Origin: an uncultured Psychrobacter sp.
GTDB taxonomy: Bacteria > Pseudomonadota > Gammaproteobacteria > Pseudomonadales > Moraxellaceae
Direction: 5' to 3'
Assembly (NCBI RefSeq): GCF_947500265.1
Contig: NZ_CANMRN010000011.1
Span: forward strand, 1-64,000
Length of the DNA: 64,000 nt
Notes under the pieces: model-generated
What the model was told of the DNA's origin: nothing
Seen by the model: only the letters and a program-made list of their open reading frames with translations
Database searches by the model: none
Position numbers and translations under genes: made by a program
Part shown: positions 16,336 through 25,962 of the stretch, piece after piece
Position numbering within the stretch: the first letter of the stretch is position 1
How the letters are laid out: every line of letters begins with the position of its first letter

Positions 16336-17988
16336 TTATCTGCTAGGTAGCACTATTTGAACCACCAACCCTTGAATACCATCTTGCCGGTTATGAGCAT
16401 TGATATATCCTTTATGCGCCATAACTACAGCATGAACAATGGCCAATCCAAGACCATAGCCGCCAGTATCACGATGCCGAGCAGTATCGAGCCGCACAAA
16501 AGGATGAAAAATACGTTCTAAGTCTTTTTCTGCGACACCGCCACCTTCGTCTGTTATATTAATTTGAACAGCTGGTGCCTTATTATCCATTTGTATTGCC
16601 TTTACTTCAGCAATCACTGTCGAACCCGCTGCCGTGTGCATAAAAGCATTGCGAATGACATTTTCAAGTGCGCTATATAACTGCTCTGCATTACCTTGGA
16701 CTGTCCAAAATCCTTCCAAACTATCTAACGCTGAGGCTACAGGCGGTTGCCATTGCCAATGCACGTCTTTATGTTGAAACTCAAAGCAGACATCCTCTCC
16801 GATACTGCTAATGATGTCAGATATGTCGACTGCCTCACTCTCCAAATTATCGACGGTATATTGCTGCATTTGTAGGGATTGAATATGAATGATTTGCTCA
16901 ATTAGCTCATTCATTCGTGTAGATTCTTTATCGATACGGTCTAGATAGCGATTGGCATTGGGCGCAAAGTCTCGAGTCAGCTCAGTCGCTACATCCAGAC
17001 GAGCAAGCGGCGAACGCAGCTCATGTGAGATATCACTGAGCATCTGCTTACGTGCCAGCTCACTGTCAACCAGTCTCGTCGATAGATGGGCGACGTCTTT
17101 GGCAAGTAGCCCCAACTCATCATCGCCCATCTTGGACAGTTCTGGGTTGGCTTGATAGTTACCATCAATCATACGGTGTACGGTATTTTGTACACGGCCA
17201 ATTCGCTGGGTTAGCGTACGACTGAGCCATATGCAGACCAATACACTAAAGATAACAATCAATAGCAAACGGATTGGAAAATTACCGTGCTGTATTTCTA
17301 CCACGTCTGAGAAACGCAAGTGCGGACGCAACTGTATGATAATTGACTGACCATCAGGTAATTCAACAGACATATCGGCCAATTCAGGACGAGTATCGAT
17401 ATCAGCCACTGCGGCACTACTTGCTGTTCTTGGTTTTAGAAATTTTTGCCAAAAAGACGGCTCATCTTTTGGTATCTCATTGTCGTGTTGGCGCAGTCTA
17501 TTGTCAGCATTGCGGCCTTCTACGCCATAAACATTACTCTCTATTCTAGGCGGTCTAGACGGTATTTGCTGCAACGGTTGTATTGCACGATCCATTAGCT
17601 GCCGACCACTTTGCAGCTGTCCTTGCGCGCGCTCATCTTTTTCACGGTAACGCGGGAATATAATAGCGCCCTGCTCATCATAGACTCTGATTTGATTCAT
17701 CAACTGGCGGTCTTGACGATACATCTGCCTGACAGACTCTACATCACCAGCCCGTAGTGACGCGACCATCTCTTTACGCTTTATTAATAGGCTATCGATT
17801 TGCACGTCCATACGAGAGGTCAGCTCTTTTTCAGCTAGCCAGCGTTCTACCACGATGGACAGTACAGAGGTGATTAAAATCGTCAGTAATAGGCTCAGAA
17901 ACAGACGCCAAAACAAGGTGATGCGCACCTTAAACTTAGGTGCTTTTTTGAGATTCTGCTCAGCAGCTTTCATCGATATGTCCGTCAT
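16336..17988 (-). CDS. Sensor histidine kinase, CpxA-like
   Basis: Inner-membrane kinase of 550 residues, longer than typical CpxA. TM1 is about residues 25-47 and TM2 about 240-256, enclosing a ~190-residue periplasmic sensor domain with an Arg/Pro-rich segment around 120-190. A HAMP linker follows. The H-box ISHELRSPLARLDVATEL gives phospho-acceptor His322. The ATPase N, G1 and G2 boxes are ENVIRNAFMHT, DEGGGVAEKDLERIFHPF and GGYGLGLAIV. Its start overlaps the regulator stop (TAATG), so translation is coupled. A CpxP/Spy-like gene next door supports an envelope-stress role. Confidence 0.88.
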   Translation of the reverse strand: MTDISMKAAEQNLKKAPKFKVRITLFWRLFLSLLLTILITSVLSIVVERWLAEKELTSRMDVQIDSLLIKRKEMVASLRAGDVESVRQMYRQDRQLMNQIRVYDEQGAIIFPRYREKDERAQGQLQSGRQLMDRAIQPLQQIPSRPPRIESNVYGVEGRNADNRLRQHDNEIPKDEPSFWQKFLKPRTASSAAVADIDTRPELADMSVELPDGQSIIIQLRPHLRFSDVVEIQHGNFPIRLLLIVIFSVLVCIWLSRTLTQRIGRVQNTVHRMIDGNYQANPELSKMGDDELGLLAKDVAHLSTRLVDSELARKQMLSDISHELRSPLARLDVATELTRDFAPNANRYLDRIDKESTRMNELIEQIIHIQSLQMQQYTVDNLESEAVDISDIISSIGEDVCFEFQHKDVHWQWQPPVASALDSLEGFWTVQGNAEQLYSALENVIRNAFMHTAAGSTVIAEVKAIQMDNKAPAVQINITDEGGGVAEKDLERIFHPFVRLDTARHRDTGGYGLGLAIVHAVVMAHKGYINAHNRQDGIQGLVVQIVLPSR

Positions 17989-18674
17989 TACAGCACCAGT
18001 TGATAACCTTTTCCACGCACCGCTTTTATTGGCTCATCGTGGAAAGGTTGAAGTTTTTTGCGTAAGCGAGATACATGTACATCAAGGCTACGGTCAAATG
18101 GCTGTAACTCACGCTGCAAAACGTTTTCTGACAGCCATGCTTTACTGACCACCTCCCCTTTTTGCTTGAGTAGAGCCACGAGCAGATCAAACTCTGTACC
18201 AGTGACTTGTAGCGTCACCCCATCTATCTGACAGGCACGTTGGTTTTGATCGAGGTGCAAACGACTCTCTGGCAACGGAGTATGCTCTGATGCGGTCGTA
18301 TTGGTACGTTTAATCACTGCATTAATACGTGCCAGCAGCTCTCGTGGGTTACAAGGTTTGGTAATATAATCATCGGCACCAAGCTCTAGACCAATAATAC
18401 GATCAATCTCTTCCCCTTTTGCCGTCAGCATAATGACTGGAATATCGATAATATTTGGTAATTGGCGCAGGACACTCAATCCATCCAGTTTTGGCATCAT
18501 AATATCGAGCACGAGTAAATCATAAACCGTATCTTCGTGTGCTACCGCTTTGAGTCGTTGTATGACTGCTGCACCATCATGCACGCAGTCACAGCGAATA
18601 CCGTGATTGTCCAAGTACTCTTGCAATAACTGAGTCAACTCTTCGTCGTCATCGCCTATCAGGATGTTTGGCAT
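17988..18674 (-). CDS. Response regulator, OmpR/CpxR-like
   Basis: Protein of 228 residues with a receiver domain (1-~120) and a winged-helix DNA-binding domain (~130-228). The acidic pocket is GDDDEELTQLL, the phosphorylated residue is Asp57 in LLVLDIMMPKLDG, and the conserved lysine is in DDYITKPCNP. The effector domain has LTGTEFD-type (QVTGTEFDLLVALL) and DVHVSRLRKKL motifs. AAGGAG precedes the ATG. It pairs with the downstream kinase and is divergent from the CpxP/Spy-like gene, its likely target. Confidence 0.92.
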   Translation of the reverse strand: MPNILIGDDDEELTQLLQEYLDNHGIRCDCVHDGAAVIQRLKAVAHEDTVYDLLVLDIMMPKLDGLSVLRQLPNIIDIPVIMLTAKGEEIDRIIGLELGADDYITKPCNPRELLARINAVIKRTNTTASEHTPLPESRLHLDQNQRACQIDGVTLQVTGTEFDLLVALLKQKGEVVSKAWLSENVLQRELQPFDRSLDVHVSRLRKKLQPFHDEPIKAVRGKGYQLVL

Positions 18675-19051
18675 ACTTCTCTCCTTTAATTTTTATTTAT
18701 CTCTATTTACTCAATCCAATCACTCTATAGTAATCATGACGCAATAAATCCGCGTACAAGTGTCATTGTGATATGGTTAGCGAAATTGCCGCCGTGGCAT
18801 TCTTATTGTCGGTAGACTGTAGTTAACCATATTATCAGGCAAGCACTTGCCAATTCACCAGAAACGTTACCTTTCTTAATACTTCATAAATGTTCGTAAC
18901 CTTTAACTGTCGTAATATACTCATATCAACAGCAAGTATTGCATTTCTAAGATGGCTGACCATAACGAGCGATAACGTTCAACAGATGCTACTTGCGAGA
19001 TAAAAATTTAGTGCTTATGAAATCAAACTCAATGTAATCAAGGATATTATG
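18675..19051. other. Divergent promoter region, cpxR-like / cpxP-like
   Basis: A 377-bp stretch between two divergent genes. GTTAC, GTAAC and GTAAT words occur around 18865-18915, loosely like CpxR half-sites (GTAAA), but I could not find two at the accepted spacing. No open frame or RNA motif was recognised. Confidence 0.45.
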
Positions 19052-19576
19052 ATGAAAAAATTACTATTAGGCTCAGTATTAGCAGCGTCTAGCATATTTA
19101 CAGTAACCGCTTGCACCAGCGTTAACGCAACCACTGATACAACGCCAACTGCGCAAATGCAAAAGAACCACAAAGATGGCATGAAAAAAGGTGAGATGAG
19201 AGGCCCAATGTCAAAATTGGATCTAACAGCGACACAGCAAGCGCAAATCAAAGCCATCATGCAAAACAAACGTGGCGATCGCACTGCTGACCGTGCAGAA
19301 CATCAAGCAGAACGCGCGCAAATGGATCAGCAAATACAAGCGCTGACCAATGCCAGCACTTTGAATACTGCTGCTTTAAACCGTCTGGCTGATCAACGTG
19401 CGGCAAAAGAAAAGCAACGCTTTATCGAACGTGTACAAACCCAACATGCCATCGCTCAAGTGTTGACTGCTGAGCAACGTGCAAAGATGGAACAGATGAA
19501 GTCAGAGAGACAAGAAAAAGGTCGCAAGCATTCAAAAGATCGTAAAGGCCATGACAAACAGCATCAAGGTATGTAA
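19052..19576 (+). CDS. Periplasmic CpxP/Spy-like protein
   Basis: Small exported protein of about 174 residues. The signal ends near residue 20; SIFTVTAC has a lipobox-like VTA-C, so it may be a lipoprotein, although cleavage after VNA is also possible. The mature part is charged, helical and Gln-rich, with two LTxxQ motifs (LTATQQAQI and LTAEQRAKM), the mark of the CpxP/Spy/CnrR family. The C-terminus is a Lys/His/Asp tail. The second of two adjacent ATGs fits the AAGGA spacing better. Divergence from a Cpx-like pair suggests it is a target and feedback inhibitor (inference). Confidence 0.85.
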   Translation: MKKLLLGSVLAASSIFTVTACTSVNATTDTTPTAQMQKNHKDGMKKGEMRGPMSKLDLTATQQAQIKAIMQNKRGDRTADRAEHQAERAQMDQQIQALTNASTLNTAALNRLADQRAAKEKQRFIERVQTQHAIAQVLTAEQRAKMEQMKSERQEKGRKHSKDRKGHDKQHQGM

Positions 19577-19627
19577 TAAGCCACTCCGGAAAAGTGTTAT
19601 TTTACCTAGCTGTATACGTATAAAATG

Positions 19628-19662
19628 AAAAAGCGCGCCGTTAATAGGTGCGCTTTTTTTTA
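19628..19662 (+). terminator. Terminator after the cpxP-like gene
   Basis: A 12-bp stem (AAAAAGCGCGCC with GGTGCGCTTTTT, one G-T wobble) with a 7-base loop and a run of T residues, about 50 bp after the stop. Confidence 0.9.
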
Positions 19663-19726
19663 ATGCAAAATTATCCTGTTCAAAAACTAATAATGCTTTC
19701 TATTTACTCATTAATACTCTAACCAG

Positions 19727-21325
19727 TTACTCAACCGAACCAAAACGCTCTCTGACCATCGGCAACATGTTAAAGACCATTTTACCTACTGCCGTGCCAT
19801 TACCATCTTGGTAGTATTGCAGCAGCTCTGGAGCATACTTTCGTAAATCAATGCTATTGCTAGCGTTCGGCGACTGCACATTGCTTGGTAGGTTAGGGAA
19901 CGCCAAATCCTTAGTGCCGATAGCAGAATACTGTTGCAACACATCTATCCTCATACCCTTATTGTTATTCGCTTCGCTAGTGTTATCTAACTGACGACGT
20001 AAGTGCTCCCATTTGAGTTGACCGCGTTTATCAAACCCGTACAGTTCCTGTACTTCTGTATTGGCAACGGTCTCACCTGTCGTGGCTTCCTCATTCATTT
20101 GATTTTTTATCATAGCCAGTATTTTTTGTACTATAGACTTACTGGTGAATACCTTTGGATTTTGAATCGACTCAAACGCTGTCATCGGTTCGGGTTCTTG
20201 TACTAGCTCTGGGTATTTTTCACTGATCCGATCGTAGAAAATTTGCATATATTTCTGTTGCGACGCTTGATAATCCCCAAAGCTTTGTACTCGGCGAATG
20301 ATTTGATCGCTTGGTAGCATAGCCGATAACTGGTGCGCAGGCAGTTTTGGAGACAGTGAAGCAAGTGAGTTAGGAGCAACATAATTAAACTGGCTAACAG
20401 GAGCCGCATCATAAGTCGCATCTAACGCCGCAAAGTGGCTTTTGATTACTTCACCACCAAACCCTTTAGGTAACGTACCATCATCAATGGGTATTTTTAA
20501 CCATTTGTTTTGCCATTTTGTACCGAGTTTATTATCTAACAATTCTGAGTTTAGAATCGCAAAATTATCTGCCCATAGGTAAATATCACCGTTTTTAAAA
20601 TCCATATAAATAGGCTGGTTGATACTGCTGTGATGATTACGTGCTTGATATTGTGCACTAGCGAGCATCGTAGCCTTGCCTGCCATCGGTTGATAAATCC
20701 CTTGAGAATCGATAGAAAGCGGCTTTAGTAGATACTCATCTAATAACTGTGCTTTTTTCACATCTAACGGTCTTTGTTTATCTTCATAATTATCAAATAG
20801 CGCTTGATAATCTGGTGCTACTTTTACATCACTATCGTATTGATGGTCATCCCATGCATGATAGGCAGCTACGCACTCAAAATACGACTGCCTTATGCTG
20901 TCACGCTTAGTATCGTAATCCACCGCTAAGATATCTTTGTTTTGCTGTTCTGCTTGCAGGATTAGAGCGGCGTACGCTTGGTCATGTGTCTCTTCGCAAT
21001 GTTCATCTATGTAGTCTGATGCCGCCATTTTCTCCGTACTAGTATTAGTATCGGCATCAGCATCTGTAAATTGTTGGTTATTGCCAATTTCAAGATTGCT
21101 ATGATAGCTAAAGGACTGACGTCGCTGTTTTTGCAGGGCTGTTTCTAGTGTTTTTTTGGCAATGCTAGGTGCTTGTTTTACAGCCGCCGTGTTGGACTGG
21201 CCCAAACTGGTAGACTGGCAACCTGTTAACAACAGCGCCCCTGTCAAAAATGCGCTGGTGACTAGCAGATTGTTTTTAGTCTTAAATGGTAGACGTTGTG
21301 CAATGGTGTGATGTACTGTTTTCAT
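19727..21325 (-). CDS. Unrecognised lipoprotein, downstream member of a tandem pair
   Basis: I do not recognise a family. The protein is 532 residues with a lipoprotein signal (LTGALLLTGCQSTS, lipobox LTG-C) and no further membrane segment. It is acidic and Gln/Asn-rich in the first 200 residues. A more ordered central part follows, with PIYMDFKNGDIYLWADN and a Tyr/Gln-rich helix near DYQASQQKYMQIFYDRI. It lies 55 bp downstream of a longer lipoprotein with a similar layout (CQST after the lipobox, an acidic N-terminal part, then a PxxxDF...LP core), so the two are probably divergent paralogues of one operon. An outer-membrane or periplasmic role is the most that can be said. Confidence 0.8.
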   Translation of the reverse strand: MKTVHHTIAQRLPFKTKNNLLVTSAFLTGALLLTGCQSTSLGQSNTAAVKQAPSIAKKTLETALQKQRRQSFSYHSNLEIGNNQQFTDADADTNTSTEKMAASDYIDEHCEETHDQAYAALILQAEQQNKDILAVDYDTKRDSIRQSYFECVAAYHAWDDHQYDSDVKVAPDYQALFDNYEDKQRPLDVKKAQLLDEYLLKPLSIDSQGIYQPMAGKATMLASAQYQARNHHSSINQPIYMDFKNGDIYLWADNFAILNSELLDNKLGTKWQNKWLKIPIDDGTLPKGFGGEVIKSHFAALDATYDAAPVSQFNYVAPNSLASLSPKLPAHQLSAMLPSDQIIRRVQSFGDYQASQQKYMQIFYDRISEKYPELVQEPEPMTAFESIQNPKVFTSKSIVQKILAMIKNQMNEEATTGETVANTEVQELYGFDKRGQLKWEHLRRQLDNTSEANNNKGMRIDVLQQYSAIGTKDLAFPNLPSNVQSPNASNSIDLRKYAPELLQYYQDGNGTAVGKMVFNMLPMVRERFGSVE

Positions 21326-21380
21326 TTTTTATCCTTAATAGATATGAGCGTAAATGCAATGAGATAATGTCATTTGACTT

Positions 21381-23567
21381 CTATTTTTCATTCATATCAT
21401 CTTGAGCATCGTCAACTCGGCTCTCATCGACAGCGTCTGCGCCATTGTCATTATCGTTACCATACTCATCAGTGCCATATTCATTACTGCTATAAGCACC
21501 TTCGACACCGCTATCTTGATAGTCGTAGCGTGCATAGCGAGCCGTTTGTAATCTGTCTTTTTTATCGCGCTGCTTAGCCATCCATGCATTGCCATCGATA
21601 GGAGGCGTAGCGTCTGAACCAAAAGACTCTGTAAGCAATGGTGTCAAGGCATGATGGTTAAAGCTGGCTTTATCGTAACGTACTTGGTTTAGCATGGTTG
21701 TGGTCGACCCCATAAAATCACTACCGATATTGACACGTTGCTGCTTGGCCAGCAGTCGATCTGAGCTGTCTAAGTAATAGTAGTTGATTTGATTAAACGA
21801 GATAGGACCGATGGCTTCGATCAGCTGCAATAGCGAACCGATATCCGCGCTTTGATAGCCTTTATTGTATAATTGCGCTTTAGCCAGTGCTGTCTTCAGT
21901 GCAGCACCATCAGGATATTTATCTGGATTGGCATCTACGTATTCTTGCAGTGATTTGGTTACATATTTGAGCATCTTGCCAATTACTTCACCGCTTTGCT
22001 GACTACCGAAATAGACTTTTACGGCGCGAGTCGCACCGACTTCTTTGGCAAACGTGTCACCACTGATATCTACTGCGCTAAAATGCTCAGGCGCGAGCTC
22101 AGCCATACTGTTCTGTATCGCATTGAGCACTGCATCGTAGAGCACCGCTGGTGGCAACTGTGCCGTGATGCTTTCAGGCAAACCAAAGCTCACCGTATGC
22201 GAGGTCATCTGTGATGGTAATGGCGTATTCTCAGGATTGACAAGTGCAACAATCGGCATAATGGCCGATGGATCTACTACGACACTGCTGTTATTAAAAT
22301 CAAATGCTAACGGTATCTGTATTGATGAGCTAATCGTTGGTGTGGCGTAGTCGTAGCTATAGGCGCTTTGTAGTTGGCGCTGCTTGGGACGGTATTGACT
22401 GACACTATTGAATGTTAAATGCTCATACTGATAAGCATTGGATGCAGCTATTTGCTCAGGAGTACGATGGAACATATCAAGTATATTGCCAATCATGCCT
22501 GTAGATGACATTGGTAGGCTGCCACGATTTACCGTCTCTGTCTTAGCTTGCTGTTTCGCCATTTGCATGGCTTCATACTTTGCAGCCATTGATTTAGGAC
22601 TTAACCCTGACATCCCTGAGAGCATACCTTCAGCACCGCTACTGTATTCATCATAATTATCATAGTCGTCACTACTGTAATCATCGCTGCTATAGTCATC
22701 TGCTATATCGTAAGCATACTCGTTATCGCTGCTAGCATCACTGCTCGTCGGCTCATTCTCCCCTGCTTCAGCCAATATAGCAGCAATAGCTCTTCTTTCT
22801 GCTTCAGCTTCTGCTCTAGACTTATCATAGTCACTAGGGTAGTCGGACTCTATGGAATCTTTCGCATCATCATAATCGTAGTTAATACCCTCTACCACAC
22901 AGACTTCATAAGCGTCATCATCTTCGTTTTCATTGCATTTATTCGACTCTACACCTACCGCTGCTAATTCTGCTCTAGCCTCAGCTTGCGCCTCATCATC
23001 GCTACTATCATACATACCCTCAGGCTGATACACGTAGGTTTCTATAATCGTTCTGAGCAAGCTACTAGATCCTGCGTCGATACTATCTGGGTCAATGAAT
23101 GGTGCTGATCGATAATTGGCTGTGGCGACTGCCACATGCTCGGTCGCCAAGTGCTGACGAATGGCTGCTAACAAGTGCGACTTGGCTTGGTTTTCGGTAC
23201 TTGGATACTTCTCTTGATCAAACAGCTGCTCATAACGCGCGGCCTGAGCGTTTTGACTGACAGTAAAAGCTTGACCTTGACGTTGGCTCTGCGCGGTATC
23301 TGCGACACTAAAGTCCATCATGGCACTAGAGGCGCTGCTATTCGACGACAGATTGGCAGTTGAGCTGGCTGGAGTTGATTGGCAACCTGCGAGTACAAGC
23401 GAGGCACTACTAACTAGCAATGCGATAGAAGTCAATTTACCGGTTGGATATAGATGACCGTTGTTATTTTTACCATTATAGTTTTTATGATCAGTGTTAG
23501 GTAAACAAGCAGGCGCCGTCTCAGAGTAGCGCTGTCGATTGCGGTTATTAATATGGTGTGATGACAT
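21381..23567 (-). CDS. Unrecognised acidic lipoprotein, upstream member of a tandem pair
   Basis: No family recognised. The protein is 728 residues. A ~40-residue N-terminal extension precedes the signal core, which ends LVLAGCQST (lipobox LAG-C). Residues ~190-330 are highly acidic, with repeated SDDY/DDYD units and two close cysteines (NKCNENEDDDAYEVC). The core from ~400 to 640 holds IPLAFDFNNSSVVVDPSAIM and LPxxV-type segments that align loosely with the shorter neighbour. The C-terminal tail is again Asp/Tyr-rich. It is the first gene of the pair, divergent from ggt. The acidic repeats might bind cations (inference). Confidence 0.8.
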   Translation of the reverse strand: MSSHHINNRNRQRYSETAPACLPNTDHKNYNGKNNNGHLYPTGKLTSIALLVSSASLVLAGCQSTPASSTANLSSNSSASSAMMDFSVADTAQSQRQGQAFTVSQNAQAARYEQLFDQEKYPSTENQAKSHLLAAIRQHLATEHVAVATANYRSAPFIDPDSIDAGSSSLLRTIIETYVYQPEGMYDSSDDEAQAEARAELAAVGVESNKCNENEDDDAYEVCVVEGINYDYDDAKDSIESDYPSDYDKSRAEAEAERRAIAAILAEAGENEPTSSDASSDNEYAYDIADDYSSDDYSSDDYDNYDEYSSGAEGMLSGMSGLSPKSMAAKYEAMQMAKQQAKTETVNRGSLPMSSTGMIGNILDMFHRTPEQIAASNAYQYEHLTFNSVSQYRPKQRQLQSAYSYDYATPTISSSIQIPLAFDFNNSSVVVDPSAIMPIVALVNPENTPLPSQMTSHTVSFGLPESITAQLPPAVLYDAVLNAIQNSMAELAPEHFSAVDISGDTFAKEVGATRAVKVYFGSQQSGEVIGKMLKYVTKSLQEYVDANPDKYPDGAALKTALAKAQLYNKGYQSADIGSLLQLIEAIGPISFNQINYYYLDSSDRLLAKQQRVNIGSDFMGSTTTMLNQVRYDKASFNHHALTPLLTESFGSDATPPIDGNAWMAKQRDKKDRLQTARYARYDYQDSGVEGAYSSNEYGTDEYGNDNDNGADAVDESRVDDAQDDMNEK

Positions 23568-23906
23568 AGTAATCTCTTTGTATGAATAGACAGTCGATAA
23601 TGAGTGTACATTGGTACCGTTATTTATATCACAAGACGTTACAATTTAGTAATATTAGCGAATATTTTTAAAGAATTTCTTCATTCATAGATAACTTTCT
23701 CTTTATAACTGCTGTCTTATCATTAGCTTCATTTGCTTGAAAATTAGCTCCGCCGATTTGAAATAGAGCTTTTACAGCTAAGCGCTATAAAAGCGTACAC
23801 CACAAAAGATAATAAACAACTTTCTACTATTTCATATTTTCGTTACTATTTAGACTTATCTATTTCCTAGCTCTATTCCTTCCACTCGCGTAAAAAGGAC
23901 TTTGCG
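23568..23906. other. Divergent intergenic region, lipoprotein / ggt
   Basis: A 339-bp AT-rich stretch with promoters expected in both directions. A short imperfect hairpin (GCTTTTA...TAAAAGC) is visible near 23768-23795. AAAAAGGA lies before the ggt ATG. No open frame or RNA motif was recognised. Confidence 0.45.
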
Positions 23907-25865
23907 ATGTCACAGTTATTATCTCGCCACCATCGAACCGCTCAGCAGCGTAAACCAAAAATTAATACCTTACTCAAATCTAGCGTCGTGCTCATTACCA
24001 GTACGCTACTGCTATCTATATCCGCACAGGCTGTAGAGCCAACGACCTCAATAAGTAATGCGACGGTCAACAATACATCAATCAATACCAGTGCTATAAA
24101 CTTGGCCATCATGGCTGATAGTCCAATGGTACTCTCTGAAACCAAGCGCATCACGCGAGCGAAGACAAATACCCTTAGCACCACATCGAACAATGCTAAC
24201 AATGCTAATAGTGACCAAGCCATCTATTCTGAAGACGCCATTCATCATCCAGTTTGGGCAAAAAACGGCATGGTCGCTACCCAAGAAGCGCTTGCCTCTG
24301 ACATCGGTTTACAGATTCTAAAGGACGGCGGTAATGCGGTAGATGCTGGCGTTGCGGTTGGTTTTGCCCTAGCAGTGACCTTGCCGCGCGCAGGTAATAT
24401 CGGTGGCGGCGGTTTTATGATGATTTATGATGCCAAGCAAGGCAAAACGGTGGCGCTTGATTACCGTGAAAAAGCACCGAGTAGCGCCTCGCGCGATATG
24501 TACCTCGATGAAGCAGGCAATGCTGTCAGCGACTTATCTCGCTATCATGGCTTGGCCGTTGGCGTGCCAGGGACAGTAGCAGGACTACTAAAAGCACTAG
24601 AAGAGCATGGTACGATGAGCCGCGAGCAAGTCATGGCACCAGCGATAGCACTGGCTGAAGACGGCATAGAAGTCACCGCTGGCTTGTCCGAGTCACTCAC
24701 GGCGTTGAGTGATCGCTTGCAGAAATGGCCAAGTACCAAAAAAGTGTTCTTTAAGCCTGATGGCAGCGCTTATCAGCCGGGCGAACGTTTAAAGCAGCCT
24801 GAGCTTGCGCGTTCGCTAAAGCGGATTGCGGTACAGGGTACCGATGGGTTTTATAAGGGTGAAACCGCTCAAAAACTGGTCAAAGCAGTCAACGAAGCAG
24901 GCGGCAGCATGAGCCTGAAAGATTTGGCCAATTATCAAGCCATTGCTCGCGAACCTGTCAAAGGCTACTACCGTGGCTATGAGATTGTCTCTATGCCACC
25001 GCCTTCCTCTGGCGGTATTCATATCGTGCAGATTTTAAATATCTTAGAAGGCTATCCGCTGGGTGACTACGGACAAAACAGCGCACAGACTATTCATCTA
25101 ATGGCGGAAGCGATGCAGTTAGCGTATGCAGATCGAGCTGAGTATCTGGGAGATGCTGACTTTATCGATGTACCTGCCAGCGGCTTAACGTCACAAGCCT
25201 ATGCGGACAAACTGCGTACGTTGATTGATCCCAATAAAGCCACGCCAGCATCTACTATCAAAGCTAACAACCCTCTGCCGTACGAGAGTGATCAGACCAC
25301 GCATTTCTCTATCGTTGATAAAGAAGGTAATGCCATAGCCAATACTTATACGTTAAACTTCTCTTATGGTACTGGTCTCGTTGCGGATGGCACAGGCATT
25401 CTACTCAATAATGAAATGGACGACTTCTCTGCCAAACCAGGCGTACCAAACGGCTACGGTTTACTTGGTGGCGATGCAAATGCGGTGGAAGCCAATAAGC
25501 GTCCGCTGTCCTCTATGAGTCCGACGCTCGTATTCAAAGACAGCAAACCTTATATCGTTACTGGAAGCCCAGGTGGTAGCCGTATCATCACGACTGTCAC
25601 TCAAATTATCTCCAACGTCATTGACCATGATATGAATATCGCGGAGGCAACACATGCGCCGCGTATCCACGATCAATGGCTACCTGATGAGATTCGAGTG
25701 GAAAAAGCACTGAATATCGATACCGTGAAAAAGCTCGAATCAATGGGTCATACCGTCAGTCCAAAATCCGCGATGGGCTCTACGCAGTCGATTATGCTTA
25801 CCCCAAATGGTGTTTATGGATCGTCTGATCCACGTATTGTCGATGCAGCGGTGGTTGGTTACTAA
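23907..25865 (+). CDS. ggt: Gamma-glutamyltransferase
   Basis: Periplasmic N-terminal-nucleophile enzyme of 652 residues that cleaves or transfers the gamma-glutamyl group of glutathione. The signal core ends LLLSISAQA. A Ser/Asn/Thr-rich spacer of ~80 residues then precedes the enzyme core. The precursor self-cleaves before Thr464 in SDQTTHFSIVD, giving a large and a small subunit. PRAGNIGGGGFM, LSSMSPTLVF and GSPGGSRIITTV are family signatures. It is longer than Escherichia coli Ggt (580 residues) because of the spacer. It stands alone with its own terminator. Confidence 0.95.
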   Translation: MSQLLSRHHRTAQQRKPKINTLLKSSVVLITSTLLLSISAQAVEPTTSISNATVNNTSINTSAINLAIMADSPMVLSETKRITRAKTNTLSTTSNNANNANSDQAIYSEDAIHHPVWAKNGMVATQEALASDIGLQILKDGGNAVDAGVAVGFALAVTLPRAGNIGGGGFMMIYDAKQGKTVALDYREKAPSSASRDMYLDEAGNAVSDLSRYHGLAVGVPGTVAGLLKALEEHGTMSREQVMAPAIALAEDGIEVTAGLSESLTALSDRLQKWPSTKKVFFKPDGSAYQPGERLKQPELARSLKRIAVQGTDGFYKGETAQKLVKAVNEAGGSMSLKDLANYQAIAREPVKGYYRGYEIVSMPPPSSGGIHIVQILNILEGYPLGDYGQNSAQTIHLMAEAMQLAYADRAEYLGDADFIDVPASGLTSQAYADKLRTLIDPNKATPASTIKANNPLPYESDQTTHFSIVDKEGNAIANTYTLNFSYGTGLVADGTGILLNNEMDDFSAKPGVPNGYGLLGGDANAVEANKRPLSSMSPTLVFKDSKPYIVTGSPGGSRIITTVTQIISNVIDHDMNIAEATHAPRIHDQWLPDEIRVEKALNIDTVKKLESMGHTVSPKSAMGSTQSIMLTPNGVYGSSDPRIVDAAVVGY

Positions 25866-25895
25866 GTTATGAATATATGTCTCTAGTCATTATAA

Positions 25896-25932
25896 AAAAG
25901 CTCTATGTGTTGCTATAACTCATAGAGCTTTT
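25896..25932. terminator. Terminator between ggt and the Mrr-like gene
   Basis: A 12-bp stem (AAAAGCTCTATG with CATAGAGCTTTT) and a 13-base loop, with A and T tracts on both sides. It can serve both convergent genes. Confidence 0.85.
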
Positions 25933-25962
25933 CTTGTATAAATAAGTAAATACTGACCTGCT

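Noticed and set aside
18675..19051. CpxR box between the response regulator and the cpxP-like gene
   Set aside because: GTAAC-like words occur but not as a GTAAA pair at the accepted spacing, so no site is called.
21374..21577. Plus-strand frame at the 3' end of the larger lipoprotein gene
   Set aside because: It is antisense to the Asp/Tyr-rich coding sequence, His/Arg-rich by reversal, and has no ribosome site.
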